Part shown: piece by piece, positions 1 to 4,903 of the stretch
How the letters are laid out: the number at the start of each line of letters is the position of its first letter
How positions within the stretch are numbered: position 1 is the stretch's first letter
DNA from: Bacteroidales bacterium
GTDB lineage: Bacteria > Bacteroidota > Bacteroidia > Bacteroidales > P3
Assembly: GCA_031271725.1 (NCBI GenBank)
Contig: JAISVE010000180.1
Coordinates: 1 to 5,581 of the forward strand
Direction of reading: 5' to 3'
Length of the DNA: 5,581 nt
The notes under the pieces: generated by a model
Seen by the model: only the letters and a program-made list of their open reading frames with translations
Told to the model about the DNA's origin: nothing
Database searches by the model: none
Made by a program: the position numbers and the translations under genes

Positions 1-37
1 TTTGCGCGCCTTAATCTTTGAAGCTTTAGAAGTTTCC
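1..37 (-). repeat. Palindromic element, third copy, truncated by window edge
   Basis: The reverse complement of bases 1-37 matches the left arm of the element at 3869-3905 with 30 of 37 identities (my count), including the blocks TTCTAAA, TTCAAAGAT and AAGGCGC. Because the element is nearly palindromic, orientation was judged from the AAGGCGC block, which occurs only beside the left arm. The rest of the copy should lie left of the window. It ends 42 bases before the sodB start codon, so it may also form part of the sodB leader. Confidence 0.75.
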
Positions 38-46
38 ATGGTGTGA
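1..46 (+). CDS. 3' end of an upstream gene, C-terminus encoded by a repeat copy
   Basis: A + strand frame starting at base 2 is open from the window edge to a TGA at 44-46 and reads LRALIFEALEVSMV. Only 14 codons are visible, so no function can be given. The support is indirect. Bases 1-37 are a reversed copy of the palindromic element found twice in the TIGR02757 gene. The reverse strand of that element, in the same codon phase, reads SCALIFEFLEIF, which aligns with this frame at ALIFE-x-LE. The upstream gene may therefore have taken up the element near its 3' end and now uses it as its C-terminus. It may instead be only an open stretch in a non-coding repeat. Confidence 0.35.
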   Translation, partial: LRALIFEALEVSMV

Positions 47-79
47 TAGTATAAACAAATAAACAAAAAAATTATATGT

Positions 80-664
80 ATGAAAACCTTTGAATTACCA
101 CCACTGCCTTACGCGCTCAACGCTTTGGAGCCGTATATATCCGAAAACACTTTGTCGTTTCATTACGGCAAACATCACAAGGCATACGTTGATAACCTCA
201 ACAAATTAAAAACAGGCACCGAGTTTGAAGATGCCCCGCTGGAAACAATTATTTTGAATGCTGAAGGCGGATTGTTTAACAATGCTGCGCAGGTGTGGAA
301 TCACACTTTTTATTGGAATTGCATGAAGCCCGCTGCTACAGGGGCATCTGAGCCTGCGGGCGAATTGTTGGAAGCAATTGTTGCGAAATGGGGATCTTTC
401 GATAAATTCAAAGAAGCCTTTTCTGCAGTGGCAGCAGGTAATTTCGGCTCGGGCTGGACTTGGCTTGTTACAGACGAAAACGATAATATCGAAATCGTAT
501 CAACTTCAAATGCGGAAAACCCTTTGCGTAAGGACAAAGAGCCATTGCTTGTGATTGACGTTTGGGAGCACGCTTATTATTTGGACAAGCAAAACCGCCG
601 TCCCGACTACATCGCCGACTTTTGGCATTTGGTTGATTGGCAAGCGGTGAGTGCAAGATACTAA
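80..664 (+). CDS. sodB: Superoxide dismutase, Fe/Mn family (iron-type, possibly cambialistic)
   Basis: Converts superoxide to oxygen and hydrogen peroxide in the cytoplasm; in anaerobes it gives protection during exposure to air. At 194 residues it has the usual length of the iron-type enzyme. The four metal ligands are visible: His28 (SFHYGKHH), His75 (QVWNHTFYW), Asp160 and His164 (DVWEHAYYLD). Active-site gateway residues His32 and Tyr36 are also present. Gln71, four residues before the second ligand, is the outer-sphere glutamine position typical of iron-type enzymes. Some Bacteroidales relatives (Bacteroides, Porphyromonas) work with either Fe or Mn, so the metal cannot be fixed from sequence. 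No signal peptide is seen. The ATG at 80 is preceded by an A-rich leader without a Shine-Dalgarno sequence; an ATG at 76 is out of frame. I found no Bacteroidota-type promoter in the 33 bases before the start. Confidence 0.97.
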   Translation: MKTFELPPLPYALNALEPYISENTLSFHYGKHHKAYVDNLNKLKTGTEFEDAPLETIILNAEGGLFNNAAQVWNHTFYWNCMKPAATGASEPAGELLEAIVAKWGSFDKFKEAFSAVAAGNFGSGWTWLVTDENDNIEIVSTSNAENPLRKDKEPLLVIDVWEHAYYLDKQNRRPDYIADFWHLVDWQAVSARY

Positions 665-698
665 TGCTTACTATTATTAAGCCGGCTTTATACAAGAA

Positions 699-1631
699 AT
701 GCTGAAACTATTTATATTATTAGGATTTATTGTTGGTTTCTGCGACAAGCAATCGACACCAACTAAAACAGAAACTTATAATGTTGGTAGTGTAGAGTTC
801 AAGATGATAGGAGTAGCTGGCGGTATTTTTGTGATGGGCTGTACAGAAGAGCAAGGTGAAGATTGCTCTAATCGTGAAAACCCTTCACACAATGTAACGC
901 TCACAAAGGACTATTATATAGGGGAAACTCAGGTAACTCAGGCATTGTGGGTTGCTGTAATGGGAAGTAATCCAAGTTGGTTTCATAGCAGTACAGATGC
1001 TGTTTATGCAGGTAGAGATAACTATCCGGTGGAACAGGTTTCTTGGGAGGATATAGTAGGCACTTCCGGTGGGGTAGCTTATACTGTAAATGGTATAACT
1101 TACTATCAGAATGGTTTCTGTTATAAATTATCCCAATTTGCAGGTGGCGGCAAGCAGTTTCGTTTGCCCACTGGGGCAGAGTGGGAATATGCAGCACGAG
1201 GTGGTCGTGCCATTACTGATTGCCCTTGTAAAAAGGGAAGTAATTTCGCAAGTGGTGGTGTATCAGGTAATCAGACAAAATATTCCGGTAGTGATAATAT
1301 TGACGATGTGGCTTGGTATTTTAACAATATTCCTAGTACTATAGCAAACACTTCAGGTTATGGAACTCAGGAAGTAAGAATGAAACAGGCGAACTCGCTT
1401 GGTATTTATGATATGAGCGGCAATGTGTGGGAATGGTGCAGTGATTTGTATGGTGATTACAGCAGTGATCAGATAGATCCTGTAGGAGCAAGTTATGGCT
1501 CTGACCGCGTGCTGCGCGGTGGTAGTTGGAACTACTACGCGAGGGATTGCCGCGTGTCTAACCGTGGCCTCAGCTACCCCGATTACCGCAGCAACAATTT
1601 CGGTTTTCGCCTTGCTGTCAGTTCAGATTAA
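699..1631 (+). CDS. Exported SUMF1/FGE-sulfatase-domain protein with a DGR-like C-terminus
   Basis: A 310-residue protein with a short hydrophobic N-terminus (residues 2-14), then Cys15 and a Ser/Thr/Lys-rich linker, then one formylglycine-generating-enzyme-like (SUMF1, C-type-lectin-like) domain from about residue 34 to 306. Domain landmarks are GGIFVMGC (41-48), YPVEQVSWEDI, FRLPTGAEWEYAARGG (154-169), GNVWEWC (241-247) and RVLRGGSW (270-277), ending in GFRLA. The paired catalytic cysteines of true formylglycine-generating enzyme, shortly after GGS, are not present: the single Cys284 aligns with a later, non-catalytic cysteine. A binding or structural role is therefore more likely than sulfatase activation. 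The N-terminus looks like a lipoprotein signal, but Phe14 just before the cysteine is not a normal lipobox residue. It is therefore either an unusual lipoprotein or a membrane-anchored or secreted protein. It starts 34 bases after sodB. The last third of the domain differs in codon use from the rest (see 1500-1610). Confidence 0.9.
   Translation: MLKLFILLGFIVGFCDKQSTPTKTETYNVGSVEFKMIGVAGGIFVMGCTEEQGEDCSNRENPSHNVTLTKDYYIGETQVTQALWVAVMGSNPSWFHSSTDAVYAGRDNYPVEQVSWEDIVGTSGGVAYTVNGITYYQNGFCYKLSQFAGGGKQFRLPTGAEWEYAARGGRAITDCPCKKGSNFASGGVSGNQTKYSGSDNIDDVAWYFNNIPSTIANTSGYGTQEVRMKQANSLGIYDMSGNVWEWCSDLYGDYSSDQIDPVGASYGSDRVLRGGSWNYYARDCRVSNRGLSYPDYRSNNFGFRLAVSSD
1500..1610 (+). other. Candidate variable region of a diversity-generating retroelement (DGR)
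   Basis: Codons 268-304 of the SUMF1 protein cover RVLRGGSWNYYARDC and on to GFR. The surface positions that are usually Asn in this motif are filled by codons of the form NNC: AAC, TAC, TAC, then GGC, CTC, AGC, TAC, later TAC, AGC, AAC. Each could arise from AAC by changes at adenines only, which is the mutation pattern of DGR template-to-variable copying. Structural residues between them (GGSW, CRVSNR, PD, GFR) are intact. By my count 26 of 37 codons here end in G or C, against 15 of 37 in the preceding stretch, so the segment has a different base history. No reverse transcriptase, accessory gene or template repeat is in the window. The pattern also fits ordinary variation in this domain family. 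Confidence 0.45.
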
Positions 1632-1656
1632 ATATAACAATAGATAAAACAAGATT

Positions 1657-2109
1657 ATGGATTATTTTGAACAAATTAATGCCGACTTAAAAACGGCAAT
1701 GCTTGCGCGCGAAGCAGCGAAAACTGAAACATTGCGCGGTATAAAAAAAGAATTTCTTGAAGCGAAAACCGCCAAGGATAACCCAAGTGGCGAACTTCCC
1801 GAAGACAAGGCAATAAAAATCCTGCAAAAAATGGTAAAGCAGCGCAAGGAAGCGGCTGAAATTTACAAAACACAGGGCAGACAAGATTTGTACGATAATG
1901 AAATGCTTGAAGCAGGGTATATTGAACATTACCTGCCTGCACAGCTTTCGCGTGAGGAGATTGCAAACGCCGTTCGTGCAGCAATAGCAGCAACAGGTGC
2001 TTCAAGTGCACAAGACATGGGAAAGGTTATGGGCGTTGTGTCAAAACAACTTGCAGGTAAGGCGGAAGGTAAGATTATTTCGGAAGTTGTAAGGGAATTG
2101 CTTTCGTAA
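1657..2109 (+). CDS. yqeY: YqeY/GatB-tail-like protein
   Basis: A 150-residue cytoplasmic protein, the usual length for the YqeY family (GatB_Yqey domain). It is homologous to the C-terminal tail of GatB, the tRNA-contacting part of the Asp/Glu-tRNA amidotransferase. The exact role of the free-standing protein is not settled. The N-terminal helical half shows MLAREAAKTETLRGIKKEF, then a Glu/Lys-rich segment with IKILQKMVKQRKEAAEIY. The middle has the family signature YIEHYLPAQLSREEI. The small C-terminal tail domain ends with AQDMGKVMGVVSKQLAGKAEG, close to the usual family ending. The start ATG is 25 bases after the SUMF1 gene, and the stop is 4 bases before the ispG start, which suggests co-transcription with ispG. 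Confidence 0.93.
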   Translation: MDYFEQINADLKTAMLAREAAKTETLRGIKKEFLEAKTAKDNPSGELPEDKAIKILQKMVKQRKEAAEIYKTQGRQDLYDNEMLEAGYIEHYLPAQLSREEIANAVRAAIAATGASSAQDMGKVMGVVSKQLAGKAEGKIISEVVRELLS

Positions 2110-2113
2110 AGTT

Positions 2114-3217
2114 GTGGAAAACATAAAAGTAGATATTGGAGAAAACATAACGCTTGGCGAAGGCTTGCCCGTTGTTGTGCAATCAATGACCAACACATCA
2201 ACCCTTGATGTTGAGGCAACGGTAGCGCAAGTGCAGCGTTTGGCAAATGTGGGCTGCGAGATGGTGCGTATAACAGTGCCGTCCATGCGCGAAATTGATG
2301 CGCTCGCTGCGATACGAAATCGTGTGGCGAAAGAAATCCCACTTGTGGCGGATGTTCATTATTTGCCCGAAGTAGCATTGCGTTGCGCCGAGATAGTAGA
2401 AAAGGTGCGGATAAATCCGGGAAATTATGTTGACAGACCAACTGATGTTGGCGGAAATACAGACCTGAGGCAGCGCATTGCAGAACGTTTGCAACCGCTC
2501 ACGGACATCTGCAAAAAACACAACACAGCAATTCGCATAGGAGTAAATCAGGGCTCGATTTCTGCACGTCTTAAAGCAGCATTTCCCTTTATGGTAGATG
2601 CCCTTGTTGCTTCTGCAATAGAGTTTGTTGATGTGTGCGAGATGCTCAACTTCGATCAACTTGTGCTTTCAATAAAATCAAGTGAAGTCAGAACACTGGT
2701 TGATGCTGTTTCGGGATTACATGCCCTAATGTGTGAACGCGGTAAAGTTTATCCTTTGCATCTTGGTGTTACGGAAGCAGGGAATGGGCAAGACGGACGC
2801 ATTCTTTCTGCTGTGGGCATAGGCTCCTTGTTGCTTAAAGGAATAGGCAGCACCATACGTGTATCGCTTACCGAGAAACCCGAAAACGAAATACCTGTTG
2901 CAAGAGCAATTTTGCAGGCGTGTGGTAGGGGCAATTTTACAACCCGCTTTGTTGCCTGTCCTTCTTGCGGGCGCACGCAGTACGATATAGAGAGCGTGCT
3001 AAATAAAATAAAGGAACGTTTTTCAGGTTATCCTGATATTAAAATTGCAGTAATGGGCTGTGTCGTTAACGGTCCGGGAGAAATGGGCGATGCCGATTAC
3101 GGTTATATCGGCGGTGCAAAAGGTCTTGTAAACCTCTACCGCAAAGGCGAACTTGTGAAGGCAAATATCGCGGAAGCAGACGCTTTTGATGAGTTGGAAA
3201 AATTGATTAAAGGATGA
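2114..3217 (+). CDS. ispG: 4-hydroxy-3-methylbut-2-enyl diphosphate synthase, short form
   Basis: IspG (GcpE) carries out the reductive ring opening of methylerythritol cyclodiphosphate to HMBPP in the MEP isoprenoid pathway, using a [4Fe-4S] cluster. The N-terminal TIM barrel shows VVVQSMTNTSTLD (20-32), PLVADVHY, EKVRINPGNYVDR, AIRIGVNQGS, YPLHLGVTEAG and GIGSTIRVSLTE. The C-terminal cluster domain has Cys282 and Cys285 (ACPSCGRT), Cys316 (VMGCVVNGPGE) and Glu323, the expected iron ligands. At 367 residues it matches the compact E. coli-type length. Yet the barrel motifs look like the long plant/Chlamydia/Bacteroidetes type, which carries a further domain of over 200 residues between barrel and cluster domain. 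Here the barrel passes directly through ILQACGRGNFTTRF into the cluster domain. The start is GTG at 2114, 4 bases after the yqeY stop; no better start lies upstream in frame. The stop overlaps the next start as ATGA. Confidence 0.96.
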   Translation: MENIKVDIGENITLGEGLPVVVQSMTNTSTLDVEATVAQVQRLANVGCEMVRITVPSMREIDALAAIRNRVAKEIPLVADVHYLPEVALRCAEIVEKVRINPGNYVDRPTDVGGNTDLRQRIAERLQPLTDICKKHNTAIRIGVNQGSISARLKAAFPFMVDALVASAIEFVDVCEMLNFDQLVLSIKSSEVRTLVDAVSGLHALMCERGKVYPLHLGVTEAGNGQDGRILSAVGIGSLLLKGIGSTIRVSLTEKPENEIPVARAILQACGRGNFTTRFVACPSCGRTQYDIESVLNKIKERFSGYPDIKIAVMGCVVNGPGEMGDADYGYIGGAKGLVNLYRKGELVKANIAEADAFDELEKLIKG

Positions 3218-3858
3218 AAATAATCGGAATAGGGTTGAATTATGCGGAGCATATCAAGGAGTTTGAACGTCCAAGTCCAAGTTCTATTGGTGGTGTTTTG
3301 TCCACAGAGCAGAGTGAGCCGATTTTTTTTCTTAAACCCGATACGGCTTTGCTAATCCGCAACCGTCCTTTTTATATTCCCGACTTTTCAAAACACATAG
3401 ACTACGAAGCGGAAGTGGTTGTAAAAATAAGCAGGGTAGGCAAGAACATTGCCGAAAAATTTGCTCACCGCTACTATGAGGAATTAACGGTTGGTATTGA
3501 TTTTACCGCACGGGATTTGCAAAGCGAGGCACGCAGCAAGGGCAATCCCTGGGCAGCCTGCAAAGGATTTGATCAATCGGCTGTCGTAGGTAAATTTTTG
3601 AATAAAAATGAGTTGCCGCCTATCAACAATCTACATTTTTCCCTGCTGAAAAACGGCAAACAAATGCAGCAAGCTTCAACATCAGAAATGATAAGCGGCA
3701 TAGACAAAATAATTTCGCATGTGTCGCGCTACATGACACTGCATATTGGCGATTTGATTTTTACAGGCACTCCGCAAGGTGTGGGTAAGATTGAAATTGG
3801 CGATAAGCTGGAAGTGTTTTTGGAGGAGGAACGGCTTTTATACTGTAACATAAAATAA
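3214..3858 (+). CDS. Fumarylacetoacetate hydrolase family protein (acylpyruvase-like)
   Basis: A 214-residue single-domain member of the FAH family, close in size to the FAHD1/YcgM acylpyruvate hydrolases, which split C-C bonds in acylpyruvates or act on oxaloacetate with a divalent metal. The metal ligands are visible as Glu65 and Glu67 (HIDYEAEVVV) and Asp96 (VGIDFTARDLQ). Other family marks are IGLNYAEH at the N-terminus, FFLKPDTAL, the N-G-K segment before MISGIDKII, and the C-terminal FTGTPQGVG loop. The natural substrate cannot be told from sequence. It begins inside the ispG stop (ATGA overlap), so translation is probably coupled to ispG, and it ends 8 bases before the TIGR02757 start. 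No signal peptide is seen. Confidence 0.93.
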   Translation: MKIIGIGLNYAEHIKEFERPSPSSIGGVLSTEQSEPIFFLKPDTALLIRNRPFYIPDFSKHIDYEAEVVVKISRVGKNIAEKFAHRYYEELTVGIDFTARDLQSEARSKGNPWAACKGFDQSAVVGKFLNKNELPPINNLHFSLLKNGKQMQQASTSEMISGIDKIISHVSRYMTLHIGDLIFTGTPQGVGKIEIGDKLEVFLEEERLLYCNIK

Positions 3859-3866
3859 TATAAGTA

Positions 3867-4826
3867 ATGAAAATTTCTAAAAATTCAAAGATCAAGGCGC
3901 ACGAACGAGAGATAAGGGAGCGTACTGAAGTACGTGACCGAAGAACGAGTGAAGTGCAACGCAGAGATTTGAAGAATTTAGAAATTTTCCTTGATGAGAA
4001 TGTGCATAAATATAACACACCTGCATTTATAGAGAACGACCCGGTGCAATTTCCACGCCGTTATACAAAAAAGCAGGACATTGAAATTGTTGCTTTTCTT
4101 GTGGCGCATATATCTTGGGGTAAGCGTGCCATGATACTAAGGGATGCCGAAAGAATGCTGTCTATAATGGGGGATAGTCCCTATAATTATGTTATGGATG
4201 GCAAATACGAAAAACTCGGGAATAAGAATGTTCATCGCACTTTTTTTGAACACGACATGAAATATTTTCTCGGCGGTTTTGCAAAAATCCTAAAAGAGCA
4301 TAACAGCATAGAGGATTTTCTGAACTCCGCAACCGTAAGTGAAAGTTTTAAAAATCCAAAGGTCAAGGCGCACGAACGAGGAATGAGGGAGCGTACTGAA
4401 GTACGTGACCGAATGATGAGTGAAGTGCAACGCAGAGATTTGGAGAATTTAGAACTTTCCCCCTGGGAGATTGCACGCTTATTCCTTAACGAAATGATTA
4501 CAGCCAATAACGGCGCTGCAAACAAATATTGCTTGCCTACAAATCCCGAAAATTCTGCTCTTAAACGAATAAATATGGCATTGCGCTGGTTAGTAAGAAA
4601 TGACGGCATTGTAGATATGGGAATTTGGAATGTTTTAAAACCTGCACAGTTGTATATTCCGTTAGATGTTCATGTCGCAAATGTTTCGAGGGAACTCGGT
4701 TTGTTAAAACGCAGCAGTAATGATCGGAAAGCGGTAGAAGAACTTACAGGAGTGTTGCGGGAGTTTTGCCCTGATGACCCTGTAAAATATGACTTCGCCC
4801 TCTTTGGCGCAGGCATTAGTGCTTAG
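3867..4826 (+). CDS. TIGR02757/DUF2400 family protein carrying two in-frame palindromic-element insertions
   Basis: A Bacteroidota protein family of unknown function, normally around 250 residues; this one has 319. The family core is clear: FLDENVHKYNTPAFIENDPVQFPRRYTKKQDIEIVAF is interrupted by nothing, followed by ISWGKRAMI, HRTFFEHDMKYFL, ALKRINMALRWLVR, DMGIWNVLKPAQLYIPLDVHV and, at the C-terminus, DPVKYDFALFGAG. The extra length is two copies of one peptide, at residues 2-41 and 159-198, each encoded by a palindromic repeat and both in the same frame. The shared core is RERTEVRDR, then SEVQRRDL, rich in Arg and Glu and probably helical. One copy precedes the conserved domain; the other sits in a linker between SIEDFLNSA and WEIARLFLNEM. 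Conserved blocks on both sides stay in frame, so the protein is probably still made. LDVHVANVSRELGLL around Asp267 resembles the VDTH-xx-RV motif of HhH-GPD DNA glycosylases (inference). The start ATG abuts the first repeat. A TTG at 3969 is a possible alternative start that would leave copy 1 untranslated. Confidence 0.9.
   Translation: MKISKNSKIKAHEREIRERTEVRDRRTSEVQRRDLKNLEIFLDENVHKYNTPAFIENDPVQFPRRYTKKQDIEIVAFLVAHISWGKRAMILRDAERMLSIMGDSPYNYVMDGKYEKLGNKNVHRTFFEHDMKYFLGGFAKILKEHNSIEDFLNSATVSESFKNPKVKAHERGMRERTEVRDRMMSEVQRRDLENLELSPWEIARLFLNEMITANNGAANKYCLPTNPENSALKRINMALRWLVRNDGIVDMGIWNVLKPAQLYIPLDVHVANVSRELGLLKRSSNDRKAVEELTGVLREFCPDDPVKYDFALFGAGISA
3869..3989 (+). repeat. Palindromic element, copy 1 (N-terminal coding insertion)
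   Basis: An imperfect palindrome of 121 bp. The terminal arms 3869-3881 (GAAAATTTCTAAA) and 3977-3989 pair perfectly over 13 bases, and the pairing continues inward with TTCAAA (3884-3889) against TTTGAA (3968-3973). A further short GCAC/GTGC match lies inside. The centre is CGTACTGAAGTACG (3921-3934), a small hairpin with a TGAA loop. It begins at the third base of the TIGR02757 start codon and contributes codons 2-41. No target-site duplication is evident. Confidence 0.9.
4340..4460 (+). repeat. Palindromic element, copy 2 (internal coding insertion)
   Basis: Aligns with copy 1 without gaps at a constant offset of 471 bases, a multiple of three. There are 14 differences in the 120 bases 4341-4460 against 3870-3989 (about 88% identity by my count). 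The central hairpin CGTACTGAAGTACG (4392-4405) and its flanks are unchanged. The arms have diverged but still pair: G4341-C4459, G4345-C4455 and C4356-G4443 replace the A-T, T-A and T-A pairs of copy 1. It encodes residues 159-198 of the TIGR02757 protein. Confidence 0.9.
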
Positions 4827-4903
4827 TGATCTAATCCGATAATTGTTGAACTCCCGCTTGTACTGACTCTGCTAATATCAGGATGCCCTTTATACCTTAA
4901 CGT
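4823..4903 (-). pseudogene. Cut-off C-terminal tail of the DUF2807 gene
   Basis: Past the TAA at 4906-4904 the same frame runs 26 more codons, reading TLRYKGHPDISRVSTSGSS and then TIIGLDH, to a second TAA at 4825-4823. This is the kind of ending expected for the family, where the last SGAS rung leads into an RYKG-NP-like strand and a final SG-S-S turn. The distal stop overlaps the TAG of the convergent TIGR02757 gene (4824-4826), giving a tail-to-tail layout. A single change TCA to TAA would explain the inner stop. A sequencing or assembly error is a real alternative. Confidence 0.65.

Noticed and set aside
38..79. Bacteroidota-type promoter (TTTG / TAnnTTTG) before sodB
   Set aside because: No TAnnTTTG box is present between the repeat and the start codon. 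The near match TAATCTTTG at 12-20 has the wrong spacing and lies in the repeat.
665..698. AAGCCGGCTT palindrome between sodB and the SUMF1 gene as a terminator
   Set aside because: It is a perfect 10-bp palindrome with no room for a loop, and only a short mixed tail follows instead of a T-run. Too weak to call.
699..1631. Active formylglycine-generating enzyme (sulfatase activation)
   Set aside because: The domain fits, but the paired cysteines needed after the GGS motif are missing, and no sulfatase gene is nearby.
1929..2441. Long - strand open frames across yqeY and ispG
   Set aside because: They lie wholly opposite well-recognised conserved genes, have unlikely composition and resemble no family I know.
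3761..4018. Antisense reading frame over copy 1, and a similar one over copy 2 (4232-4609)
   Set aside because: The two share peptides only because both cross the same repeat; flanking parts match nothing and lie opposite conserved coding sequence. Useful as a sign that the element is open on both strands, not as genes.
3869..4460. CRISPR or tandem-repeat explanation for the duplicated 121-bp units
   Set aside because: There are only two full copies in the gene, 350 bases of conserved coding sequence separate them, and the reversed third copy is almost 4 kb away.
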